A stretch of DNA of 37,208 nt from an uncultured Oscillospiraceae bacterium (GCA_900539195.1 UQBC01000027.1:1-37208), one strand, 5' to 3'. Positions 8,972-15,985 are shown, numbered from the stretch's first letter. The notes: generated by a model not told the origin, from the letters alone. Translations and numbers: made by a program.

Positions 8972-9003
8972 AAAAAATCGGTGCGTTTTTGCATCGATTT
9001 TTT
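8972..9003 (+). terminator. Terminator of the short transcription unit
   Basis: AAAAAATCGGTGC (8972-8984) pairs with GCATCGATTTTTT (8991-9003) with one G-T pair and a GTTTTT loop, followed by more T residues. The downstream 9008-9250 stretch has no rightward gene. Confidence 0.85.
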
Positions 9004-9065
9004 TATATCTGTTGAAAAGGAGAAGCGTTTTAAATAACCGTTTCAAACTGTTTTAATTGTATTTT

Positions 9066-9107
9066 AAAAGCCGTTAAAGCGCATTGTTAAGCGTTTTAAC
9101 GGCTTTT
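9066..9107. terminator. Long bidirectional terminator hairpin near the prophage edge
   Basis: A 17-bp stem (9066-9082 with 9091-9107, one G-T pair) with an 8-nt loop. T runs lie on both sides, so it can end both rightward host transcription and the leftward repressor/DUF4236 operon. Confidence 0.75.
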
Positions 9108-9151
9108 CTTTTACTTTTATACGAATTTAAATAAATTCCAATTATTGAAAA

Positions 9152-9208
9152 TGTTAGCAACGAACTCAACGAACAAAAAGCAACATATCAGCGAACTTGT
9201 TCGTTGAG
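9152..9208. repeat. CAACGAAC repeat cluster, candidate left phage end
   Basis: CAACGAAC occurs at 9158-9165 and 9167-9174, with its reverse complement at 9199-9206. The last two form a perfect 12-bp inverted repeat, CTCAACGAACAA (9165-9176) and TTGTTCGTTGAG (9197-9208). Mu-like ends carry several transposase-binding repeats and start with TG, as does TGTTAGCAACGAAC here. Position and repeats are seen; the function is inferred. Confidence 0.4.
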
Positions 9209-9256
9209 CTTTTCGCTTTACGAAAAATTTAAAGAAAAAGTTAATATTGTACTATT

Positions 9257-9706
9257 TTATTCGTTTTTACCGAAACGGTTCTTTATCACCATTAAAATGA
9301 TACCGCCTATAAGACCTATATACCCAAGTGAAGTGAGTGTAATATGTAAAGGATCGGATTCGTGATGTCCGATCATCATGAGAACAAGTCCTGCGATTAT
9401 TGCTGTAATCGCAATCTTTTTAATACGCTGAACTTTAGGATCAACCGGAATCTGCTCTGTAAAATCTGTATTGCTTTGTGAATAATTCTGCTTTGCTGTT
9501 GTTGATTTACGCCGCTTTGATTTTCCCGACGAAGTAGAATATGAAATACCTGTGCCGGGGACTGAGAAAGTTTTTCTTGTGCGACCTTTTGCTGATTTTG
9601 ATATGCGGAATCCTTTTGTACCCCAGCTATATCCTATACCTGATTTGCTAAGATTAAGGCGGAATCCACCGCCGAGTTTAATACTTTTTCTGAAACGTAA
9701 TCCCAT
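9257..9706 (-). CDS. DUF4236-domain membrane protein
   Basis: The first ~65 residues are a typical DUF4236 domain: MGLRFRKS, then LNLSKSGIGYSWGTKG and PGTGISYS, a Gly/Ser-rich beta structure. A Lys/Ser/Thr-rich linker follows, then two membrane helices (about residues 95-115 and 120-140). Function is unknown. It begins with a strong AAGGAGG and lies 18 nt downstream of the repressor on the same strand, so it is expressed in the lysogen. That position suggests a lysogenic-conversion or maintenance gene rather than host DNA. Confidence 0.85.
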   Translation of the reverse strand: MGLRFRKSIKLGGGFRLNLSKSGIGYSWGTKGFRISKSAKGRTRKTFSVPGTGISYSTSSGKSKRRKSTTAKQNYSQSNTDFTEQIPVDPKVQRIKKIAITAIIAGLVLMMIGHHESDPLHITLTSLGYIGLIGGIILMVIKNRFGKNE

Positions 9707-9724
9707 TATTATAAACCTCCTTTT

Positions 9725-10471
9725 TTACAGCGAACCTATAACCTTTCCTTTGCATACGCAAGTATCATCTGCTCCGATTCTGATGTCCTTATACTTATTA
9801 TTAAGAGAAATCAAGCGATCTTTTCCTCGCTCTTTGATAAATCCTTCGCCATTAACTATAAAAATACCTATATCTCCGATGTTAACATCTGCATCAGCGG
9901 CAACAAGAACGATATCTCCGTCAAAGTATGCCGGCTCCATCGAATCTCCGTGGACACGAAGAGCAAAAGAAGCCCGCCCGGTAAGATTTGTTGCCGGTAC
10001 CTTAATATAAGAAGTTGTATCTTCGTGCAGATACTCGCCGGCTCCTGCCGATGCCGGAAGTGCCGGGAATGGCAGAGATATGTATTGTGGCTCTTGTTTT
10101 TCTTCTGTTTCAGTCCGTTTTAATGATTGTTTTAATTTTGTTTGAACATTATTCTTTTCCTTTGCCGCTTCAAGCTCAGCAAGGACGGCGGCTCTCTCTC
10201 TGATCTGAGCTTTTTTTATGTCATTTACCGCTCTGTAGTTAGTTAATAATTCTTCTTCATCTAGAGAACAATTTAACGATTCCTTTCCGAATATAAGTGT
10301 GTCTGTAGATACATTTAAACGCACTGCAAGTTTTGCAACTATGTCAGAATTAGGCGATGCTCCTTTCTTCCAGTTTGATATTGAGCCTTTAGCTCCGCCA
10401 CACTCTGCAACTAATGGTGTAATTTTTATCCCTTTACTATCGCAAATAGACTTCAAATTATCATAAAACAT
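9725..10471 (-). CDS. Phage repressor, XRE DNA-binding domain plus S24 self-cleavage domain
   Basis: CI/LexA-type repressor that keeps the prophage silent and can be inactivated by RecA-stimulated self-cleavage. The N-terminal helix-turn-helix spans about residues 1-65 (KITPLVAECGGAKGSISNWK). A charged helical linker leads to the peptidase domain. Key residues are visible: the nucleophile S177 in HGDSMEP, the base K213 in FIKERGK (36 apart, as in LexA), and an Ala-Gly cleavage site at about 142-143 in PASAGAGEYL. The gene is divergent from the early promoter, with operators between. Unlike phage Mu's own repressor, this type predicts SOS induction. Confidence 0.95.
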   Translation of the reverse strand: MFYDNLKSICDSKGIKITPLVAECGGAKGSISNWKKGASPNSDIVAKLAVRLNVSTDTLIFGKESLNCSLDEEELLTNYRAVNDIKKAQIRERAAVLAELEAAKEKNNVQTKLKQSLKRTETEEKQEPQYISLPFPALPASAGAGEYLHEDTTSYIKVPATNLTGRASFALRVHGDSMEPAYFDGDIVLVAADADVNIGDIGIFIVNGEGFIKERGKDRLISLNNKYKDIRIGADDTCVCKGKVIGSL

Positions 10472-10509
10472 ACAAAAGAACCTTTCAGAATTTGTACACT
10501 ATCCACAAA

Positions 10510-10556
10510 GTTCATTTAAATGGGTAGAATTAGTTGACAAACCCATTTAAATGAAC
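10510..10556. promoter_or_regulatory. Paired repressor operators
   Basis: Perfect 16-bp inverted repeats: GTTCATTTAAATGGGT (10510-10525) and ACCCATTTAAATGAAC (10541-10556), 15 nt apart, each holding the palindrome CATTTAAATG. The right copy lies exactly in the spacer of the early promoter, so binding must block it. A weaker GGGTA/TACCC pair at 10582-10595 could be a third site. Confidence 0.85.
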
Positions 10557-10562
10557 TATAAT
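10534..10562 (+). promoter_or_regulatory. Early lytic promoter, perfect consensus
   Basis: TTGACA (10534-10539), 17-nt spacer, TATAAT (10557-10562). It drives the early genes rightwards, and its spacer is an operator. The leader carries a 7-bp hairpin (ACACCGC at 10610, GCGGTGT ending 10627) just before the first gene. Confidence 0.9.
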
Positions 10563-10659
10563 TAACTTAGGTTAAGAAACAGGGTATAGTTACCCATAGT
10601 TATTTTAACACACCGCCTGAGCGGTGTCAATCAAAATTAAGCGAAAGGGAGGGATAAGA

Positions 10660-10839
10660 ATGAGAGTAATCGTTGATGAAACAGAAAAAGAAATTGCTGA
10701 TTTAATGAGTAAAATCACAAAATCAGCAATTTATGAAGAAAATCATAACAACTTTGAGTTAGCAAACAATGAGTTCCCAGAAACGCATCTTGATTTTGGT
10801 GCTATAAATAAGCGTATCCAAAATCGTTACTCAAAGTAA
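10660..10839 (+). CDS. Small early phage protein of unknown function
   Basis: 59 residues, acidic at the N-terminus (MRVIVDETEKEIADLMSKI), no recognised fold and no clear DNA-binding helix. The ATG at 10660 follows GGGAGGG. It is the first gene after the early promoter, the place of ner in Mu, but it does not look like Ner. Its last 13 nt overlap the end of a convergent gene on the other strand. Confidence 0.7.
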   Translation: MRVIVDETEKEIADLMSKITKSAIYEENHNNFELANNEFPETHLDFGAINKRIQNRYSK

Positions 10840-11033
10840 TTCAAATCAATACCGTGCTTTTTCAATTCATCGCAAAGAGCTACATGGTAAGACGCAATTG
10901 CTGAGTATGTAACACTCGCAATTAAATTGACTAATTTTTCATTATCTGAACCATTCGGTCTTCTTGTTAGATATTCGTTATAAGCATCACGAATATCTTC
11001 TGACCATTCTTTGTTTGAAATTGGAATTTTCAT
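10827..11033 (-). CDS. Small leftward protein inside the early region
   Basis: 68 residues, helical, mixed charge (ISNKEWSEDIRDAYNEYL; later SYHVALCDELKKHG), not recognised. An excellent AAAGGAGG RBS and its own promoter on the minus strand support it. It runs against the early operon and overlaps the preceding gene by 13 nt at the 3' ends. A gene with its own promoter pointing away from lytic transcription is usually expressed in the lysogen, so immunity, superinfection exclusion or defence are possible roles, none of them shown. Confidence 0.75.
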   Translation of the reverse strand: MKIPISNKEWSEDIRDAYNEYLTRRPNGSDNEKLVNLIASVTYSAIASYHVALCDELKKHGIDLNYFE

Positions 11034-11054
11034 AAAATCACCTCCTTTAAGATG

Positions 11055-11083
11055 ATTATATCACATGATTTGAGTAATGAAAA
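11055..11083 (-). promoter_or_regulatory. Promoter of the small leftward early-region gene
   Basis: On the minus strand: TTTTCA (11083-11078), 17-nt spacer and perfect TATAAT (11060-11055), about 20 nt before the RBS. Confidence 0.6.
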
Positions 11084-11104
11084 TATATGTGAAAGGAGCT
11101 AAAA

Positions 11105-11308
11105 ATGACATACTCTAAGAACATCGTAAGATTGCGTCAGGAACGTAATCTGTCGCAGGAAGAAGTAGCCGATGCCATAGGCGTAACGCCTGCAGCGGTC
11201 TGTGGCTGGGAACGAGGCAACAAGCAGATGTCTATCGCTAATCTGATCTGTCTGGCAGATTTCTTTGCTGTATCGACAGACGAAATACTCGGAAGGAGAT
11301 TTAAATGA
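11105..11308 (+). CDS. XRE/Cro-type helix-turn-helix regulator
   Basis: 67 residues, almost entirely one helix-turn-helix domain: LRQERNLSQEEVADAIGVTP followed by the recognition helix AAVCGWERG. It probably acts as the Cro/Ner-like early regulator that represses the repressor promoter or tunes the early operon; this is by position and fold. A GAAAGGAG RBS precedes ATG 11105. Its stop overlaps the next start (ATGA). Confidence 0.9.
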   Translation: MTYSKNIVRLRQERNLSQEEVADAIGVTPAAVCGWERGNKQMSIANLICLADFFAVSTDEILGRRFK

Positions 11309-11481
11309 GCATTAAAGATAAGAAGAGAATCCTCACTGACTGGTATCGTGAGCACGGCGGACTGCCTAAAGGCAATCTTGATATAGATACCGATACCGAT
11401 ACAGTCGGCAATGTTTTTGTTGACGATTCCTATGTCGGTGCATTTGATTACTGCAAGGGCGAGTTTATCACACTTGCCTGA
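11305..11481 (+). CDS. Small early protein coupled to the XRE regulator
   Basis: 58 residues (MSIKDKKRILTDWYREHGG...), with an acidic middle containing IDTDTDTD and no recognised family. It has an AAGGAG RBS inside the end of the regulator gene and an ATGA overlap, so the two are translated together. Its stop is followed directly by the hairpin-rich non-coding stretch. Confidence 0.75.
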   Translation: MSIKDKKRILTDWYREHGGLPKGNLDIDTDTDTVGNVFVDDSYVGAFDYCKGEFITLA

Positions 11482-11482
11482 G

Positions 11483-11737
11483 CCGCCCGCTTGAGCGTAT
11501 CAAGCCCAGACCCGCCGACCGCCGGAAGGAAATCCGGGATAAAAAATTAGTCGGAATGAAACCGCACAGGCTGGTCGTGCGTTTACCCGACGGAAGATCG
11601 GGAGGTGCGAGACGAAAGCCGCTTCCAAATTGTCGACTACAGGATACCTATTCCTCAACAGGTGCTTAACCGTATGGCTTACCCATAAGCGATAACAACA
11701 GAGCGTCAGCCCGCCCGCTTGAGCGTATCAAGCCCAG
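11483..11737 (+). repeat. 27-bp direct repeat, two copies
   Basis: An identical 27-nt sequence starting CCGCCCGCTTGAGCG and ending TCAAGCCCAG occurs at 11483-11509 and 11711-11737. Each copy folds into the same 6-bp hairpin. Only the second has a matching GGGCGG to close an outer stem, so the two copies could compete for it. Confidence 0.9.
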
Positions 11738-11979
11738 TTTGTAGGGGCGGTTACCATGGAACTGAGACATTGCAGGAGGTTACCCCGACACACCTGCAAA
11801 TCAGCAGTACGATAACGGAACTCAACCGAAGAGGCGGAGACTGCATCGGTGACAGCTCGGAAAGACGAGCATATATGCAGACTGAGAGCTAACTGCTTGA
11901 AGTTTGCTACAGATCTTTTTCTATATTTGTCGAAACGGAAAGCCGCAAGGTTTTCCGTCTGCAGGGAATGACCGCCCTG
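11483..11979 (+). ncRNA. Hairpin-rich stretch, candidate structured RNA
   Basis: About 500 nt with no convincing gene. A chain of stem-loops is visible: GCTTGA/TCAAGC (11489-11505 and again 11717-11733), CCGGA/TCCGG (11522-11537), CCCGA/TCGGG (11586-11602), CCGCCC/GGGCGG enclosing the second copy (11711-11750), TGCAGG/CCTGCA (11771-11798), CTGCAT/ATGCAG (11841-11880) enclosing GCTCG/CGAGC (11855-11870), ACGGAAA/TTTCCGT (11935-11958) and CAGGG/CCCTG (11962-11979). It is transcribed by the early operon between the regulator and the transposase. No group II intron domain V was recognised. A ROOL/GOLLD-type phage RNA is possible but untested. Confidence 0.5.
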
Positions 11980-12012
11980 TACTGATGATGGCAGGTCGGA
12001 AAGAAAACGATA

Positions 12013-12114
12013 ATGAAGGAAAAACTGTTGGACTTACTATTTTCATATTTAATTCCGGCGGTAACGGCGATTATTATGTTAATTGCAATACGGTTTCTAC
12101 CAAATAACCTGTAA
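12013..12114 (+). CDS. Possible 33-residue single-helix membrane peptide
   Basis: The ORF gives MKEKLLDLLFSYLIPAVTAI followed by a further hydrophobic stretch and a basic end. The RBS is weak (GGAAAG, about 9 nt upstream). Another frame (from TTG 11904) is also open for 67 codons across this stretch, so which frame, if any, is translated is unclear. It lies between the structured stretch and the transposase. Confidence 0.35.
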   Translation: MKEKLLDLLFSYLIPAVTAIIMLIAIRFLPNNL

Positions 12115-12144
12115 TCTATCTTTGCTGGAAAGGAGGAATCTACT

Positions 12145-14127
12145 GTGAGTGAGATGATTTCGGCTACGGCATTAGCTGAAATTAAAGGTTGTAGTTTACG
12201 TTATATTCAGCAGTTGGCTAAAAACGGAAAGCTACCATCAATTGAAAAAGCCGATGCGGCAAATAACCGCAAAGAATATCTGTTTGACATCGATCAGATG
12301 GACGAAAAAATCCGTGAGCGGTATTATAACTCCAAGCGCAAAGAGCTTGAAATAGCACCGCCTAAAACGGTTGAAAAACAGCGTTCAAAGGCTGTTGCAA
12401 AGCCGTTTGAAGAGTACACGGAAAACGAACGGAAGCAGGCGGCTGACTGGATCAAGATACTCAAGATCTGGGAGATGTACCGGAACAAGAGTAATCGCAA
12501 AAAAGCCGATACGGATCTACTTTTTGTAGCCAAGATGCAGCTTGAACATCCCGAGATAGATATATCCACCGATATACTGTATCGCAAGTACGCCGCATTT
12601 AAAAACGGCGATATTGAAGGGCTTATAGATAAGCGTGGCGGATGGAATAAAGGTCACACCGATATTCCGAAGCATATACTTGACGCTTTTTTGTATTTCT
12701 ATCTTGACGAACGCAGATTGCCGGTGTCCCGCTGCTATCAGCTGATGATTGAGTGGGTTACAGAGTTTTATCCGCAGGATCTTGATAAGATACCTTCCGA
12801 GCGTAGTTTCCGCCGGCAAACTGAAAAACTCCCTCAGGCAGTAATTGCGCTAATGCGATACGGCGAAAAGGCATTTACCGATAAATACATACCTTACATC
12901 GAACGACTGTATGATGATTTGCAGGCTAATGATGTATGGATCGCCGATAACCACACCTTCGACTTCATCACATACTGCGAAAATAACGCCCAGAAGACAC
13001 ATCGTATGTATCTTACAGCGTTTCTTGATGCAAAGTCAGGCGTACTTGTCGGTTGGAATTTGACCGAACAGCCTGACTCGCATAGCACCCTTTTGGCACT
13101 CCGTCACGCTATAAAGCGGTTCGGCGTTCCGAAATCGGTGTATTTTGATAACGGTTCTGAATTTTTGACGCACGATATAGGTGGCAGAGGTCACAGAACA
13201 CGAAAGACATGGAATGCGGAAGATATACCACCGACCATACTGCAATTGCTTGACATTACAATGCACAATGCAATTGTCAGAAACGCTAAGGCAAAGCCTA
13301 TTGAGCGTACATTCGGCACACTTAAAAACCATATCAGCCGAGTAATCGAGACTTTCTGCGGCGGTACGATAATAGAACGCCCGGAAAGCCTTAAGTATAA
13401 ACTGAAATACGGCATTGTTCCCGAAGACGATCAGATAAGAGCTGCGCTCGAAATCCTCATCGACGGTGACTTCAACGTCGATGAGTACGGCGGCAAAGAA
13501 CGCAAATACAAGGGCATGACAAGGATTGAGGTCTGGAACGAATCAATCAAGTACACCACCTTCCGAGAAGCAAAAGACGAGGATCTTTCGCTTCTGCTTG
13601 CGAGAACGACACGGTATCAGAAAATCAAGCGCAACGGCGTATATATCGAGCTCGCAGGGGAAAAGCTCTGGTACTCAGCGGAAGATGCGTGGAAGTACCA
13701 AGGCGAAGAGGTCTATGTGCGCTATGATCCTGCAGAATATAAGACGGTGCGTGTCTATGACAAAGCAACAGACGCATATCGCTTTACATGGACGCTGCAA
13801 ACAGATCTGAATGTACCATATATTACTAATGATCCTAACGAGATAGCCGCAGGTGAAAAGACAATCCGTGCTGTTACTCATGCCGTTCATGACTATTCAA
13901 AGGGCTTGACAGCGTCAATCACTGAGGAACAGGCTATTGACTTCCTGACAGCAACTATCAACCGTGCCGAAAGAGGCAAAGAAAAATTCAAAATTGAAAA
14001 GCCGACAAAATTCAAGCCGGTATTTTCTGATAAGTTCAAAGAGGACAACCCAGAGCTTTCCGATGTCGATGAAGTATTTATTGACATCGAGGAGATAAAC
14101 AAAAACGCATTAAAACGGAAAGGATGA
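12145..14127 (+). CDS. Mu-type DDE transposase (MuA homologue)
   Basis: Recombinase that inserts and replicates the phage by transposition. The N-terminal ~50 residues form a winged helix (ISATALAEIKGCSLRYIQQL). The catalytic triad is visible as D268 (WIADNHTFD), D335 (VYFDNGSEF) and E387 (KPIERTF), almost the same positions as in MuA (D269, D336, E392). A beta-barrel and a basic C-terminal region that would contact the ATPase follow. Length (660) matches MuA (663). The start is GTG 12145, 8 nt after AGGAGG; ATG 12154 would be 17 nt away. It is followed 7 nt later by the ATPase gene. Confidence 0.96.
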   Translation: MSEMISATALAEIKGCSLRYIQQLAKNGKLPSIEKADAANNRKEYLFDIDQMDEKIRERYYNSKRKELEIAPPKTVEKQRSKAVAKPFEEYTENERKQAADWIKILKIWEMYRNKSNRKKADTDLLFVAKMQLEHPEIDISTDILYRKYAAFKNGDIEGLIDKRGGWNKGHTDIPKHILDAFLYFYLDERRLPVSRCYQLMIEWVTEFYPQDLDKIPSERSFRRQTEKLPQAVIALMRYGEKAFTDKYIPYIERLYDDLQANDVWIADNHTFDFITYCENNAQKTHRMYLTAFLDAKSGVLVGWNLTEQPDSHSTLLALRHAIKRFGVPKSVYFDNGSEFLTHDIGGRGHRTRKTWNAEDIPPTILQLLDITMHNAIVRNAKAKPIERTFGTLKNHISRVIETFCGGTIIERPESLKYKLKYGIVPEDDQIRAALEILIDGDFNVDEYGGKERKYKGMTRIEVWNESIKYTTFREAKDEDLSLLLARTTRYQKIKRNGVYIELAGEKLWYSAEDAWKYQGEEVYVRYDPAEYKTVRVYDKATDAYRFTWTLQTDLNVPYITNDPNEIAAGEKTIRAVTHAVHDYSKGLTASITEEQAIDFLTATINRAERGKEKFKIEKPTKFKPVFSDKFKEDNPELSDVDEVFIDIEEINKNALKRKG

Positions 14128-14134
14128 TTAAGTC

Positions 14135-15073
14135 ATGGACGAAACAAAAGAACTTGCATTGCTTGCCAAGTTTGACGAGCTTGCCGGAGAGATGGGATCG
14201 GCAAATAAGGCGGCACAGCGCATCGGTATTCCGGCATCAACTATATCGCAGCTGAAAAAAGGTGCATACACCGGTAACAAAGAAGCACAGTTTGCTAAGC
14301 TTGCCGCATATTTTGACACGAAAACCAAAGGTGCTGAAACCTACAGTGAAGTCGAATACGCACCTACAAGCATATCGGAGAAGATCTATCAGACTATCAA
14401 GACCTGCCAGATAAAAGGTGGCGTAGCAATTGCAACAGGTGATAGTGGTATTGGGAAAACAAAGGCGGTGCAGAAATACCACGCAGACAATCCGCTGAAC
14501 AGCATCGTTATCACAGTTAACCCTTGCTTTAAATCAGCAAAAGCAGTGCTTAAACTGATTGCACTTGAACTGGGCGTTCCTATATCACAGTCAACGGATG
14601 ATTTATGGATAGCAATAACGCAGAAGCTTCACGACGGAATGGTTATTATCATAGACGAAGGACAGCTCTTGACATTTCACGGCATAGAAACTATCAGAAG
14701 CTTTGCCGACTACTTCACGGACAAAGGTCAGACACTGGGAGTTGCATTTGTCGGCGATAACGGTATCGAAGAAAAATTCGAGGGTAAAACCCGGAGAAAT
14801 TACCGTCAGATCAACAACCGTAAGTGGCTCTCGCCGAAATTCGTTACTACTGACATCAAGCGTGAGGACGTGGACATGATGTTTCCTCTGCTCGTTTCTT
14901 CTAACATGGAGCAGGAGCTTGAGTTTCTTCACAAAGTTGCTCAGAGCGAAGCCGGACTCAGAGGAGCGGTCAGATTGTTTTCGCAGGCGTATGACAACGG
15001 ATGTTATACCCTTAAAGGTCTTGCATCTATGGCAAAGTTTATGCGAATTGATGTACGAAGCGTTGTGAGGTGA
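14135..15073 (+). CDS. MuB-type AAA ATPase, transposition target selector
   Basis: ATP-dependent DNA-binding protein that captures target DNA, stimulates the transposase and gives target immunity in Mu. The N-terminal helix-turn-helix (SANKAAQRIGIPASTISQLK) is followed by an AAA domain. Walker A is GDSGIGKT with K108; Walker B is MVIIIDE with D174-E175. The C-terminal helical part matches the MuB C-domain by position. The 312-residue length equals MuB. It lies 7 nt after the transposase, so both are co-translated. Confidence 0.93.
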   Translation: MDETKELALLAKFDELAGEMGSANKAAQRIGIPASTISQLKKGAYTGNKEAQFAKLAAYFDTKTKGAETYSEVEYAPTSISEKIYQTIKTCQIKGGVAIATGDSGIGKTKAVQKYHADNPLNSIVITVNPCFKSAKAVLKLIALELGVPISQSTDDLWIAITQKLHDGMVIIIDEGQLLTFHGIETIRSFADYFTDKGQTLGVAFVGDNGIEEKFEGKTRRNYRQINNRKWLSPKFVTTDIKREDVDMMFPLLVSSNMEQELEFLHKVAQSEAGLRGAVRLFSQAYDNGCYTLKGLASMAKFMRIDVRSVVR

Positions 15074-15077
15074 CAAT

Positions 15078-15242
15078 ATGCACGGGAAGAAACCTACAAG
15101 GTCACAATACGATTTTCTGAAACGAGCGCACATCAACCCGGATAACTGGTTGATAGCTAAAGATACACCGACAATAATGCTTCTTGTCTGCCGGCACAAC
15201 AGACAGACAAAGCTGATAAAAAAGGAATGGTATAACAAATGA
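15078..15242 (+). CDS. DUF6906-like small phage protein
   Basis: 54 residues: MHGKKPTRSQYDFLKRAHIN, then a PDNWLIAKDTP segment. The pattern KKPTR...NPxNWLxxKDT is that of the DUF6906 family found in many Firmicutes phages; its function is unknown. It starts 4 nt after the ATPase stop, and its stop overlaps the next start (ATGA). Confidence 0.75.
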   Translation: MHGKKPTRSQYDFLKRAHINPDNWLIAKDTPTIMLLVCRHNRQTKLIKKEWYNK

Positions 15243-15502
15243 GAAAGTTTATTAACAATGTGTTAATGCTTGCCGCTGCGTTTTTTGCCGGCACAGCGAC
15301 CGTAAGCTTAATTGATTATGCAAACGCCGTTGCCGATCGTCCTGACAACTCAATCGGCGGCGAGGTGCTTATAATCCCTCTTATGCTCGTAATTCTCTAC
15401 ATAGGATGGATTCTTGCAAAAATGTACTTCAGCATAATAGTAGCAGATAAGATCTTCAACAGTGGATATAAAAAAGGCTATAACAAAGGCAAATCAGAAT
15501 AA
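15239..15502 (+). CDS. Small two-helix membrane protein
   Basis: 87 residues with two hydrophobic helices (about 6-27 and 43-70) and a basic, Gly/Lys-rich tail (GYKKGYNKGKSE). Not recognised. It overlaps the DUF6906-like gene by 4 nt and ends at the first of two repeated hairpin elements. Confidence 0.7.
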   Translation: MRKFINNVLMLAAAFFAGTATVSLIDYANAVADRPDNSIGGEVLIIPLMLVILYIGWILAKMYFSIIVADKIFNSGYKKGYNKGKSE

Positions 15503-15506
15503 CCTC

Positions 15507-15575
15507 CGGGAGCAAAAGCTCCCGTGTAATGTCGCCGTGGACGGTCACAAGCCCGTGAAAAGACAGAGTGCACGA
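15507..15575 (+). promoter_or_regulatory. Repeated intergenic element, copy 1
   Basis: Hairpin CGGGAGC-AAAA-GCTCCCG (15507-15524), a short spacer containing GTAATG, then ACGGTCACAAGCCCGT (15541-15556) and GACAGAGTG, leading into the RBS of the next gene. The same arrangement recurs at 15913. Confidence 0.7.
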
Positions 15576-15590
15576 AAGGTGGTGAAAGAA

Positions 15591-15749
15591 ATGAGCAATA
15601 TGGAACAGATAGAAGTAATAGTTGCCGAAGCTATGAAATGCGGTATGTCATACGGCGAGTTCGTCGCTAAAAATCCGCACTATGCAGCAAGATTATCGCA
15701 GATTGCGGCTATCAAGAAGAAAAGAGGTCAGAAGCGTGAAGCCGACTAA
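15591..15749 (+). CDS. Small helical early protein
   Basis: 52 residues (MSNMEQIEVIVAEAMKCGMSYGEFVAKNPHYAARL...), with a helix-turn-helix-like spacing and a basic end (KKKRGQKREAD). It looks like a short DNA-binding or adaptor protein but is not assigned. The ATG at 15591 has AGGTGGTGA upstream; an upstream in-frame ATG at 15462 would run through the repeated hairpin element and is unlikely. It overlaps the next gene by 14 nt. Confidence 0.65.
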   Translation: MSNMEQIEVIVAEAMKCGMSYGEFVAKNPHYAARLSQIAAIKKKRGQKREAD

Positions 15750-15924
15750 TCTACATAAAATGCGTACACCCGAAAGTGAAAAGCGAGATACAGCACAGAA
15801 ATGTTACTCTTGTGAGTACAAATATCTCGATAAAGACGGTACTCCAACCTGCAAAAACAAGCTTCGCCCGATTATCGGGTTCGGGTGCTACAGACGAAAA
15901 ATCTATAAAAATCAGGGAGTATAA
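15736..15924 (+). CDS. Small four-cysteine protein, probable zinc binder
   Basis: 62 residues from a GTG start (MKPTNLHKMRTPESEK...) with AGAGG upstream. Four cysteines in CYSCEYKY...TCKN...GFGC suggest a zinc ribbon. The start lies inside the preceding gene; an alternative is the ATG at 15760. The stop codon lies in the stem-loop of the second repeated element. Function unknown. Confidence 0.6.
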   Translation: MKPTNLHKMRTPESEKRDTAQKCYSCEYKYLDKDGTPTCKNKLRPIIGFGCYRRKIYKNQGV

Positions 15925-15985
15925 GCTCCCTGCTCTAATGCAGCTACTATATAATAGTAACGGTCACAAGCCCGTATAAATGCAG
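15913..15985 (+). promoter_or_regulatory. Repeated intergenic element, copy 2
   Basis: Hairpin CAGGGAG (15913-15919) with CTCCCTG (15926-15932), then CTAATGC, ACGGTCACAAGCCCGT (15960-15975, identical to copy 1 over 16 nt) and GCAGAGTGGAG, just ahead of an AGGAGG RBS. The stem bases differ from copy 1 at one pair while staying paired (C-G to A-T). Confidence 0.7.

Larger units (their letters stand above)
8652..9046 (+). repeat. 13-bp direct repeats flanking the short transcription unit
   Basis: ATAACCGTTTCAA occurs at 8652-8664 and again at 9034-9046, and both copies are preceded by a CGTTT(T)AA-like sequence. The pair brackets the unit at 8668-9003. Whether they are operators, phage-end sites or a relic of an insertion is unknown. 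Confidence 0.6.

Noticed and set aside
11483..11979. Open frames inside the hairpin-rich stretch, for example a segment reading RFQIVDYRIPIPQQVLNRMA and another reading THLQISSTITELNRRGGD.
   Set aside because: They lie in different frames, lack start codons with ribosome binding sites, and are separated by stops; the stem-loop content is a better explanation. A decayed gene remains possible.
11483..11979. Group II intron or diversity-generating retroelement RNA.
   Set aside because: No domain V-like hairpin was recognised and no reverse transcriptase gene is present anywhere in the window.
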